From positions 1-64,000 of the forward strand of contig JANOQJ010000006.1 in the NCBI GenBank assembly GCA_031414805.1: 64,000 nucleotides of DNA. Reading direction: 5' to 3'. The DNA is from JAAFIW01 sp031414805. GTDB lineage: Bacteria > Pseudomonadota > Gammaproteobacteria > Burkholderiales > Burkholderiaceae_C. Every line of letters starts with the position of its first letter. Within the stretch, counting starts at the first letter, position 1. Shown here piece by piece: positions 22,726 to 30,700 of the stretch. The notes under the pieces were generated by a model. It was given only the letters and a program-made list of their open reading frames with translations. It ran no database searches and had not been told where the DNA came from. The position numbers and the translations under genes were made by a program.

Positions 22726-22969
22726 GGTTTGTTTTCCTTGTGGGTTTGAAAGGCGGTGGGATGCTATGCGTTTGCGCCGTTTTTTGCTGGACGGCACCAC
22801 CCAAGCCCTTTTGCAACGCCACCGGCATGAAGGTGTAAAAAATGGTTCATACACTCTCCGATGCAGCGACGCGTGCGCTGGCTTTTGCCGCATTTTTTGC
22901 ATTTGTGCAGGGGTTTGTATGGAACTCACGCACGATGTAGTGTTGAGTCCCATCACCAGAGAGAGTCCA

Positions 22970-24922
22970 ATGAAAAACGTTTCTTTTGTTCCCTACAGCC
23001 CCTTTGACAAAGGAGCCTATCCCTCCATTGCCGTAAACGCCAATGGCCTGGTCGTCGAGGGCCATCAGCGCCAGGGGGATAGCAGCTTGTACTACAACGT
23101 GGGTTCAAGCGGCAACGACGCGATCAGCTTCAATACCAACAGCGGCACTTACTTTGACATGGGCGCGCCGCCACGTTTTGCCATCAACGACCACAACTGG
23201 GCAGTTGAGATGCACAAGAGCAATGGCCCCAAAGACAACCTGTGGTACCACGTGGGTTTGGTGAATGCCACCGACAAAACATGGGCTTTTGGCGACTCGC
23301 ACAGCTCGGGCAATGGACAAGACCCGGATATTGCTTTGAATAACCATTACCAGGTGGCGGCTGTACACGAAAACGACGGCACCATCAAATGCCGTCTGGG
23401 CACGGTGGACACGAGTAAAAAAACGATCTCGTTTCAAAACGAATTTGATATTGATTCGGGCACCACACCCACCGTGGCCATGACCGATAGCGGCAAGGTG
23501 CTGGTGATTTATCGCTCGTCTACTTATAACAATCTGCAGTATTGGCTGGGCCAGATCAGCGGCAACAGCATCAGTAAAACCGGATCGGGCTGGACGGCCA
23601 GCGGCAAAAATCCGTCGGTGGGTATGAATGAGGACGGTTTTGTGGTGGTGGGCTTCACCGACGAGGACGAAACCAATATTTATAGCTACCCCGGTATTTT
23701 GTCTGGCAGCGCAATTGGCTGGAACGCGGCATCGCAATACGCCTATGGCGAATACCCGTGGGTGGATGTGAAGGGCAACTATGCGGTGCAGGTGTTCCCG
23801 TCAGACGATTTGCTGGACTACAGTTTGCTGGCCTCGCAAAGCACGGTGTACAACCGGGCCACCTGGATGGGCGACAACCCGAATATTCAAACGCTGTCGC
23901 TCAGCCAGCTGGTTTTCCCTGGCTCGCACGATGCGGGCATGAGCATGCACCAGGACTGCACTTTCTACGGCACCCAGTGCAATACGCGTACCCAGTATGT
24001 CGATATCGGCATGCAGCTGGAGCTGGGTAGCCGATATTTTGATATTCGACCCGTGATCTACAACGAGACGTTTTATACCGGCCACTATGCCGACTCCGGT
24101 ATTCCGGGCATTGGCATTCAAGGCTGCAACGGCCAGTCGCTGGACTCGTTGCTGGACCAGGCGGCCAGCTTTTTGAACGAGCCTGGGCACGAACTGGCGG
24201 TGCTGAAGTTCTCGCATTACTACGATAAAGACGCAAACAAGCTGTGTTTTAGCGAAACGCAAATGAACGACCTGATCAGCCTCGTCAAAACCAAGCTGGC
24301 CGGCCTGCTTTACATCAACACCGAGGCCACGCAACGCCTGGCGGACCGGCCGCTTCGTGAGGTGACAGTAAACGGCAGCCGTGCCATTGCGGTGTTCCAG
24401 TTTTGCGCCAACAAGGCATCGGATGACGGCGCGGGTATGCAGTGCCAGTGCGCCGACACTGATGGGCCGCTGTGCGTACCCGGCTCCAACAGCGCCGACC
24501 CGGCCAGCGGCATTTATTCATACGCCGACTACTGCCACGACTGCCCACCCAGCGCCGACCTGACGGTGTACGACCAGTACTCCAAAACCAACGACCTGGA
24601 CACCATGATGAACAACCAGTGGAGTAAGCAGGGCGACGTGAACAACCACGGGGGCGACTTGTTTTTACTGTCGTGGACGCTGACCCAGAGCAACACCCAG
24701 GCGACCGCTTGTGGCATTACCTGGCTGGACAGCATCGTGGCGCTTGCCGACACCGCAGACGCGCAGCTCTATGCGCAATGCGTGACGCGCTACGGCGACG
24801 GATTGATCACACAGGGCAACATTCCAAACATCTTGTATGCGGATTTGTGCAATGGTTTTGCCACGGATGTGGCGATTTATTTGAACGCCCAGCTATGGAA
24901 TGACCGGGTGGCCAGTGTTTGA
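22970..24922 (+). CDS. PI-PLC X-domain-like phosphodiesterase with N-terminal propeller-like region
   Basis: About 650 residues. Residues 1-290 contain several repeats of an aromatic-glycine pattern with PxIAxN-type turns (PSIAVN, PDIALN, PSVGMN), suggesting a beta-propeller or lectin-like domain. Residues 300-650 show the PI-PLC fold: H320 in FPGSHDAGM, D358 and R360 in FDIRPV, and H372 in TGHYAD are at the positions of the two catalytic histidines and their partners. Many cysteines occur in the second half. No N-terminal signal peptide is visible from ATG 22970, so it is either intracellular or exported by another route. An alternative ATG at 22919 adds 17 residues. Confidence 0.72.
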   Translation: MKNVSFVPYSPFDKGAYPSIAVNANGLVVEGHQRQGDSSLYYNVGSSGNDAISFNTNSGTYFDMGAPPRFAINDHNWAVEMHKSNGPKDNLWYHVGLVNATDKTWAFGDSHSSGNGQDPDIALNNHYQVAAVHENDGTIKCRLGTVDTSKKTISFQNEFDIDSGTTPTVAMTDSGKVLVIYRSSTYNNLQYWLGQISGNSISKTGSGWTASGKNPSVGMNEDGFVVVGFTDEDETNIYSYPGILSGSAIGWNAASQYAYGEYPWVDVKGNYAVQVFPSDDLLDYSLLASQSTVYNRATWMGDNPNIQTLSLSQLVFPGSHDAGMSMHQDCTFYGTQCNTRTQYVDIGMQLELGSRYFDIRPVIYNETFYTGHYADSGIPGIGIQGCNGQSLDSLLDQAASFLNEPGHELAVLKFSHYYDKDANKLCFSETQMNDLISLVKTKLAGLLYINTEATQRLADRPLREVTVNGSRAIAVFQFCANKASDDGAGMQCQCADTDGPLCVPGSNSADPASGIYSYADYCHDCPPSADLTVYDQYSKTNDLDTMMNNQWSKQGDVNNHGGDLFLLSWTLTQSNTQATACGITWLDSIVALADTADAQLYAQCVTRYGDGLITQGNIPNILYADLCNGFATDVAIYLNAQLWNDRVASV

Positions 24923-24962
24923 TTTGCTATTGATTGAATAGCTGTCTGTGCAGATTTCCTAT
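24923..24962 (+). repeat. Family A element, copy 10 (degenerate)
   Basis: TTGCTATTGATTGAATAGCT then GTCTGTGCAGATTTCCTATG. It begins directly after the PI-PLC-like stop codon. Confidence 0.65.
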
Positions 24963-25008
24963 GGTCTACAGCCACTTTTGGCTTGAATCAATGCCCGTTT
25001 GCGACTGT

Positions 25009-25033
25009 GATTCCCGGGTGCGCGGGAATCACA
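25009..25033. repeat. Family B single arm, copy 3
   Basis: GATTCCCGGGTGCGCGGGAA, a single hairpin arm without its partner, between the PI-PLC-like and DUF4394 genes which converge here. It could terminate both transcripts. Confidence 0.65.
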
Positions 25034-25040
25034 GGGATTT

Positions 25041-26762
25041 TTACAAGCGGTTGATCGCGATGTCACGCAGCGCTGGCCCGCTGGCCCCGCCAATTTGCGA
25101 CAACGCCGCGTTGCCGCTGGTATTGCCGTACAGCGTGATGGCCCCGGTGGTCAGTGACATGGTTTGCAGTGTGAATGGGCCCGTATTACCCGCGCGGGTG
25201 GCCACCAGCACCAAGCCGTTGTCGCCACCGGCAATGTCCAGCGCGGCTACGCTGGTGATGTCTACGCCCAGCGGGCCTACGTCAGTCAGGGTGCCGTCAT
25301 TGGGTGGGTTTTGCAGGGTGAGGGTGTCGGCGTTGGCTTCCAGGTTAAACAGCGCGGTAGCCGCCGTGCCGGCAAAGTTATTGGTGTAGGCAGCGGCCAG
25401 CACCGAGGCGGGTGAACTGGTGCGGTTGATGGTTGCGTCGGTGGTGGTGGCACTGGTGGTGACGTTGATGCGCAGGTTCTGGCCGGTGGAGGTGATCACG
25501 CGCAGACGGTCGGCCGCCGGGTTGAAGTCGACGCTGAGCACGGCACCACCATCCAGCGCGATGAAGGGTGCCGTGGTATCAGCGGCATCGGCCGTCAAGA
25601 TGCCGCGAAACGTGGCCGCCGCGGTGCTGGTATTCAGTGTGAACAGGCGCCCGGTGCTGGAGACGGCCCACAGCAGGCCATCGGCAGGGCGCACGTCCAT
25701 GCCCAATATGTTTTCGCCGGCATTCAAACCGGTGATGGCGGTGTCGGTGATGAGCGTGTTGGGGCTGCGGGGGTTGAAGCTGACCAGCCGGTTCTCGGTG
25801 GTCAGACCCAGCACCGTGGGCGCTGCAGTTTGAACCAGGGCCAGGCCGGTAATTTGTTCGCCACCGCCGATCGCGCCGACCGGTGTAGCCACGGGTGCGG
25901 GCGCGACGGCCGTCAGGTTCACGCGGTACAGCGCGGTGGTGGTGCCCACGGTGAGCGCGGCAAATCCAGCGTTGTTGCGTGCGTCAATGTCAAAACCATT
26001 CACCGCGGTCGGTGGGAAGCCAAGTGCGGCGCCCGCCACCAGGGTGCCGTTGTTCGGCGGGTCTTGCAGGTCGAGCGTGTTGGTGGCCAGGTTGATGTTG
26101 AACAGGCGCGTGGTGACGGCGCCCGCAAACGAATTGGTGTAGGCCGAGCCGGAGACAGCGGCAGCCGGGTTGATGGCGGCGTCGGTGATGGCGTCGCCGG
26201 TTTCCACGTTGATCCGCAGGTTCTGGCCGGTGTTGCTGACCACGCGCAGACGGTCGGGCACGGGGTTGAAGTCCACGCCAAAGCTGGTGCCCGACAGGGC
26301 GGTGAAGGGGTTGTCATCGCCCGCAACCGCGCGCAGCGTGCTGGACAGTGTGGCCACGCCGGTTGCAGGGTCCAGGCGATAGACGCTGCCCTTGTCGCCC
26401 AGGCCGTACAGCAGGCCGTTCGCCGGGCGAAAGTCGATGCCGAGCAAGGTCTCGCCGCTGGCCACACCGGTGAGCGCGATGGAGCCGACCAGCGTGCCCG
26501 GTGTTTCACGGTTGAACGAGATCAGCTTGCCAGAGACGGTGAGCGCCACGGTGTCGCCGACGCTGACGGGTGTGGGGGCGGGAGCGGGTGATGGGGCTGG
26601 GGCAGGTGTTGGGGCAGGAGCCGGTGTCGGGGCGGGGGCTGGCGCTGGCGTGGGTGCCGGAGTCGGTTCTGGCGTCGGCGCCGGGTCGTCGTTGCCGCCA
26701 CAGGCGCTCAGGGCAATGGCGACAGACAGGGCAGCTGATTTCAGCAATGGGTTGTGAATCAT
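25041..26762 (-). CDS. Lipoprotein with two DUF4394 domains
   Basis: A 573-residue secreted lipoprotein. A lipoprotein signal peptide ends in the lipobox LSAC (Cys21), followed by a Pro-Ala-Thr-rich linker (about residues 27-57) and two tandem DUF4394 domains of about 255 residues each. Matching blocks in the two halves are GIDFRPANGLLYGLG and GMDVRPADGLLWAVS, and VDFNPVPDRLRVVS and VDFNPAADRLRVIT. The domain is probably a beta-propeller; its role is unknown. AAGGAG precedes ATG 26762. Confidence 0.85.
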   Translation of the reverse strand: MIHNPLLKSAALSVAIALSACGGNDDPAPTPEPTPAPTPAPAPAPTPAPAPTPAPAPSPAPAPTPVSVGDTVALTVSGKLISFNRETPGTLVGSIALTGVASGETLLGIDFRPANGLLYGLGDKGSVYRLDPATGVATLSSTLRAVAGDDNPFTALSGTSFGVDFNPVPDRLRVVSNTGQNLRINVETGDAITDAAINPAAAVSGSAYTNSFAGAVTTRLFNINLATNTLDLQDPPNNGTLVAGAALGFPPTAVNGFDIDARNNAGFAALTVGTTTALYRVNLTAVAPAPVATPVGAIGGGEQITGLALVQTAAPTVLGLTTENRLVSFNPRSPNTLITDTAITGLNAGENILGMDVRPADGLLWAVSSTGRLFTLNTSTAAATFRGILTADAADTTAPFIALDGGAVLSVDFNPAADRLRVITSTGQNLRINVTTSATTTDATINRTSSPASVLAAAYTNNFAGTAATALFNLEANADTLTLQNPPNDGTLTDVGPLGVDITSVAALDIAGGDNGLVLVATRAGNTGPFTLQTMSLTTGAITLYGNTSGNAALSQIGGASGPALRDIAINRL

Positions 26763-27057
26763 GGGTGTTCTCCTTGAGGGTTGGGGGGCAGTAGGTGACA
26801 CAGACCCGGCACAGACGCTGGCAGCGCCTGACCCGGGACGCTCGGAGCGGCAACGGCCTACAACGCTGTTTTACTGAGCAACCTGTCACACCCGTGTAGG
26901 AAATAACGCCGTCGTGTACCTACCAAACGCCGCAAAGTACAGCCAGCCATGTCTGACACGGCGGATGAAGGCTCGAATACTGCTATGAATTACATAGCTG
27001 TTTGAGCAGTATCTACAAGGGCTGCATGCCGTTTTAGCACTCAAACGACTCAAACGC
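26763..27057. other. Intergenic region, no gene seen
   Basis: Contains the promoter side of the DUF4394 gene and family A copy 11 near the cysC stop. No conserved frame was recognised. Confidence 0.6.
26980..27035 (+). repeat. Family A element, copy 11
   Basis: TGCTATGAATTACATAGCTG then TTTGAGCAGTATCTACAAGG and GCTGCATGCCGTTTT. This intergenic copy shows the longer 3' part of the family. Confidence 0.88.
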
Positions 27058-27633
27058 TCAACTGGCACCCACCATCGCATGCGCCAGCACCAGGCGCGCA
27101 CAACTGGCGGCATCCAGCTGGGTGGTGTCGAGCAGCAGCTCGGCCTGCTCCGGGCGTTCATAGGGGGCGTCCAGTCCTGAGAGCTGGCTGATCTGGCCCT
27201 GTGCGTAGCGGGCGTACAGGCCTTTGGGGTCTCGGTGCTGGGCCACGGCAATGGGGGTGTCCACAAACACTTCGATGAACTGACCCTGCGCAAACAGGTC
27301 TCGTGCGGCGTGGCGGGAACGGGCGTAGGGCGAGATGCTGGTGACCAGCACGATCAGGCCCGCATCGACCATGAGGCGGGCGCATTCGGCCAGGCGGCGC
27401 ACGTTTTCCTGGCGGTCGGCTTCGGTAAAACCCAGGTCGCGGTTCAGGCCGCTGCGGGCGATGTCAGCGTCGAGTGTGTAGGTGTGTTTGCCTTGGGCGT
27501 GCAGGGCTTGTTCGACCAGGGCGGCAATGGTGGATTTGCCGGCGCCCGAGACGCCGGTGAACCAGATCACCAGCGGGGTTTGGGCTTTGTGGGCAGCGCG
27601 CTCGCTGGCGCTGATGACGGGCTTGGCTTGCAT
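27058..27633 (-). CDS. cysC: Adenylylsulfate kinase family protein
   Basis: A 191-residue P-loop kinase of the CysC family, which phosphorylates adenosine 5'-phosphosulfate to PAPS. The Walker A motif is GVSGAGKST at residues 27-35; NRDLGFTEADRQENVRRLAE is the conserved APS-binding block. The usual LDGDNVRHGLNRDLGF stretch is altered to LDADIARSGL, and the usual FISPFRAERD to SISPYARSRH, so substrate handling may differ. No cysND or other sulfate genes are nearby; the neighbour is the type I secretion system. It might serve sulfated products rather than cysteine synthesis. Confidence 0.82.
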   Translation of the reverse strand: MQAKPVISASERAAHKAQTPLVIWFTGVSGAGKSTIAALVEQALHAQGKHTYTLDADIARSGLNRDLGFTEADRQENVRRLAECARLMVDAGLIVLVTSISPYARSRHAARDLFAQGQFIEVFVDTPIAVAQHRDPKGLYARYAQGQISQLSGLDAPYERPEQAELLLDTTQLDAASCARLVLAHAMVGAS

Positions 27634-27669
27634 GAGTCGAAGGAACTTGAATAAGCGGTTTACTTATTG

Positions 27670-27752
27670 CGTCATTCCCGCGCAGGCGGGAATCCAGGTG
27701 TCGCGCTACGCAGAGTGATCACGCCTGGATCCCCGCCTGCGCGGGAATGACG
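27670..27752. repeat. Family B inverted pair, copy 4
   Basis: TCATTCCCGCGCAGGCGGGA and CCCCGCCTGCGCGGGAATGA, with about 35 bases between. It lies between cysC and the TolC-like gene on the same strand. Confidence 0.85.
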
Positions 27753-27761
27753 CCCGTTACC

Positions 27762-29360
27762 TTAGCGCTCCAAAGCCACCGGCTGGCTCAGCCAGGTTTG
27801 CAGCGGGGCCAGGCTGAGCCATTGCGCGTCGCCAGCCAGCGCGTTCAGGCGCAGCTGGGCCAGCAGGAGCGACAGGCGCGTGGTGCGCTGCTCCAGCAGG
27901 GCGCTTTGCAACTGCGATTGGGCTTCCAGCACATCCAGCGCCGATTGCTGTCCGCGGGCCTGACCCTGGCGGGCAGCGGTGATGGCTTGCTGACTGGCCG
28001 CCACGACGACCTGGTGGGCTTGCAGGCGCTGGTTGGCCTGCAGCAGCAGCTGGTGGGCACCGTCGACTTGCAGGTCCAGGTCGCGCTGGGTGCCTTCAAG
28101 GGCGGCTTGGGCGCGATCGAGCTGGGCCACGGCCTGGGCGGTGGTGGCGCTGCTGCGGCCCCCGTCGTACAGGGGCACGGCCACTTGCACGCCAATGCTG
28201 TTGTTAATGAAGCGGTTGTTCACCGAGGTGAAGGTGTCGCTCACAGCGCGGCTGCGGCCAGCCAGCAGGTCGACCGTGGGGTACTTACCGGCCTCGGCGC
28301 GGCTGATGGCTTCGCGGGCGGCTTGCACAGCGGCTTGTGCGGCTTGCAGCTCGGGGGACTGGGCGCGGGCGCGTTGTTGCCAGTCGGCCAGGGCGGTTGG
28401 CGGGTCGGCAGGCCAGGTGAAGCCGTCATCGGGCAACGACACCAGCTGGGTGCTCGGTTGGCCGACCAGCTTGTCGAGCTGGGCCAGTGCCTCGCCGCGT
28501 TTCAAACGCGCCTGCATGACGCGCAGCATGCCCTGCGCCGCTTTGGCCTGGCGCTCCTGCACCAGGCTGGCACTGCCCAGGCCCAGGGGCAGGGCGCGTT
28601 GTGCGGCCACGACCAGGCTGTCCAGCGCTTGCTGTTGACTCTGCTGGGTTTGCCACTCGGCGTGGGTGCGCAGCGCTTCCAGGTACACGTTGGCCACGTC
28701 CAGGCTCAAGCGGTTGCGCTCGGTGCCCAAAATGGCTTCCTGCCGCGTGACCTCGGCCCCAGCCTGGCGCACGATGGCACTGGCTTCGGGGCGATACAGG
28801 GGCTGGCGCAGGCTGATGGACGTGTTGGACGACACATAGTCTTGCTGGCGACCGGCGCTGGGGTACAGCATGTTGAAGGTGCGGTTCAGGTTGAACGCGA
28901 TGTTGGGCCGCAGGCCCGCACGCGCTTGCTCCAGCGCCTGGCTTTCGGCGCGCAAAGTGGCTTTGGCGGCTTGGTAGCGGGCTTCGTATTCGGCGGCCAG
29001 CGTGAGCGCGGCGGCGGGGGTCAGGGCAGTGGCGGGGGGCGGGGCGCTTACGGCGGGTCTTGCGGCGCTGGTGGCGGGTGTGGGGGAAGACGACAGCGTG
29101 GTGGATTGAGCCAGCAACAGCGGGCGCTCGGTGTTGGCAATGACGCTGGGGCTGATGAACAGGCTGGCGGCCAGGGCGGCAAAGGTGCTGGCTTTGAATA
29201 GGTGGTTTGGCGCGCAAGCCCTCACCCCCGCCCTCTCCCAGAGGGAGAGGGAGTTAAAACCCGCGTCCTGCCCCCTCTCCCGCTGGCGGGAGAGGGTTGG
29301 GGTGAGGGCTGGGGGGTGGTGACCATCTTTAACGTCGCTCAAAAGGGAAGATTTATTCAT
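27762..29360 (-). CDS. TolC family outer membrane channel of a type I secretion system
   Basis: A 532-residue TolC/PrtF-like protein with two similar helical-barrel halves (repeated LxxAxxxYLEAL and AxxQLDRAQAALEGTQRDL patterns). It forms the outer membrane conduit for the HlyD-like and ABC proteins encoded next. The N-terminus is abnormal: residues about 20-50 (PALTPTLSRQRERG and SLSLWERAGVRA) are encoded by two family C repeats, and a hydrophobic signal-like segment (TFAALAASLFISPSVIA) only follows at about 60-76. ATG 29360 is used. A repeat between start and signal peptide may impair export or shift the real start. Confidence 0.83.
   Translation of the reverse strand: MNKSSLLSDVKDGHHPPALTPTLSRQRERGQDAGFNSLSLWERAGVRACAPNHLFKASTFAALAASLFISPSVIANTERPLLLAQSTTLSSSPTPATSAARPAVSAPPPATALTPAAALTLAAEYEARYQAAKATLRAESQALEQARAGLRPNIAFNLNRTFNMLYPSAGRQQDYVSSNTSISLRQPLYRPEASAIVRQAGAEVTRQEAILGTERNRLSLDVANVYLEALRTHAEWQTQQSQQQALDSLVVAAQRALPLGLGSASLVQERQAKAAQGMLRVMQARLKRGEALAQLDKLVGQPSTQLVSLPDDGFTWPADPPTALADWQQRARAQSPELQAAQAAVQAAREAISRAEAGKYPTVDLLAGRSRAVSDTFTSVNNRFINNSIGVQVAVPLYDGGRSSATTAQAVAQLDRAQAALEGTQRDLDLQVDGAHQLLLQANQRLQAHQVVVAASQQAITAARQGQARGQQSALDVLEAQSQLQSALLEQRTTRLSLLLAQLRLNALAGDAQWLSLAPLQTWLSQPVALER
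29219..29309. repeat. Two family C elements inside the TolC-like gene 5' end
   Basis: CCCTCACCCCCGCCCTCTCC at 29219-29252 and CCCCCTCTCCCGCTGGCGGG at 29270-29309 face each other. Both are open in frame with the TolC-like protein, giving the unusual N-terminal extension. Confidence 0.85.
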
Positions 29361-29365
29361 CACGA

Positions 29366-30700
29366 TCAACTTTCTTTCAACGATTCAGAAAAGCGCTTGA
29401 GCAGCGGGCGCATCAGGTAATTGAGCAGGGTGCGCTCGCCGGTTTTCACCACCACATCGGCCGGCATGCCGGGCTGCAGCTCGCGGCCCGCCAGGCGCTT
29501 GATACCCTCGGGCGTGACCTCCACGCGGGCCAGGTAATACGCCAGGCGGGTGTTGGGGTCGATCAGGCTGGCAGCGGAGATGGTGACCACTTTGCCTTGC
29601 ACCACCAGCTGCGGCAGGTTCACAAACGAGTGCAGGTTGATGTCGGCTGGCAAGCCCGGGCGGATGCGGTCAATTAAATGCGGGGCAATTTGCGCTTCCA
29701 GCACCAGGCGCGCTTCGTCAGGCACAATTTCCATCAAGCGCGCGCCGGGGGCCACCACGCTGCCCACGTTGGCACCCTGCAAGCCCACCACCGAGCCAGC
29801 TAGCGGCGCGCGGATGACGGTGCGGTCCTGACCCTCGGTCGCACCTTTCAGGCGCTCGCCCTGGGCACCGGCCTCGCGCCGCACCTCGCCCAACTGGGTT
29901 TCCACTTCTTTGCGCAGTTCCTGGCGGCGCTGCTGCTGGCGCGCGCGCACCTCGGCCATGCTCTCTTGCAGCCGGGCCTGGTTGCCCTGCATGTCGGCCA
30001 GGCTGGCACGCACGTCGGCCGCCTGGCGCTCCAGCTCGGTCTGGCGGGTGCGGGGCGTAAAACCATCGGCCACCATCTGGCGCACGCCCACCAGCTCTTG
30101 CTCGATCAGGGCTTGCTGCTGTTGGCGTGCCACGATCGACTGGCGCTGCCCAGCGGCACTGGCCTCCAGCGCGGCTAACTGCTGGTTGAGTACGACCATG
30201 TCTTGCCCCAAGCTGCGCTGGCGGGTGGCAAACAACTGTTCTTGTAGCGCCATTTGCTGTTGTGCCAGCGGCTGGTCTTTCAAGGCCAACAGTTCCTGGG
30301 GAAAGGTCACCCGCTCAGCCCCGGTTTGCTCGGCCGAGAGGCGGGCTTGCAGGGCGCGCAGCGAAATCCACTGAATGCGCACTTCGTCCATGCCCGCGCG
30401 CGTGTTGACATCGGCCAGGCGCAACAGCACATCACCTTTGGCCACGCGTTGGCCTTCGGTCACGGCCACTTCAGCCACCACGCCGCCGGTCGGGTGGGCA
30501 ATTTGGGTGCTGCGGGCTTCCACCACGATGGTGGCGGGTGCGGGCACGCCTTCGTCCAGCGGCACCAGCACGGCCCAGAGCAAAAAGCCGCCAAAACCCA
30601 GCAACAAAATGAGCGCGCCCCAGCGAATGGCACGGCCCACATCGGTGGGCACAGGCGGGGTGTCGGTGGTGGGCGAGGTGTTGATTGACAGATCGCTCAT
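29366..30700 (-). CDS. HlyD family periplasmic adaptor of a type I secretion system
   Basis: A 444-residue membrane fusion protein of the PrtE/HlyD type. There is one transmembrane segment at about residues 28-47 (WGALILLLGFGGFLLWAVLV), a split lipoyl domain (VVAEVAVTEGQRVAKGDVLL), a long coiled coil (about 110-290), and a C-terminal beta-barrel region (GMPADVVVKTGERTLLNYLM). It links the ABC transporter to the TolC-like channel. GGAGG precedes the start and the start overlaps the ABC gene stop. Confidence 0.93.
   Translation of the reverse strand: MSDLSINTSPTTDTPPVPTDVGRAIRWGALILLLGFGGFLLWAVLVPLDEGVPAPATIVVEARSTQIAHPTGGVVAEVAVTEGQRVAKGDVLLRLADVNTRAGMDEVRIQWISLRALQARLSAEQTGAERVTFPQELLALKDQPLAQQQMALQEQLFATRQRSLGQDMVVLNQQLAALEASAAGQRQSIVARQQQQALIEQELVGVRQMVADGFTPRTRQTELERQAADVRASLADMQGNQARLQESMAEVRARQQQRRQELRKEVETQLGEVRREAGAQGERLKGATEGQDRTVIRAPLAGSVVGLQGANVGSVVAPGARLMEIVPDEARLVLEAQIAPHLIDRIRPGLPADINLHSFVNLPQLVVQGKVVTISAASLIDPNTRLAYYLARVEVTPEGIKRLAGRELQPGMPADVVVKTGERTLLNYLMRPLLKRFSESLKES

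Noticed and set aside
27747..29201. A 484-codon plus-strand open frame opposite the TolC-like gene
   Set aside because: Gly/Gln/Val-rich shadow of a helical-repeat gene; no motif, no ribosome binding site.
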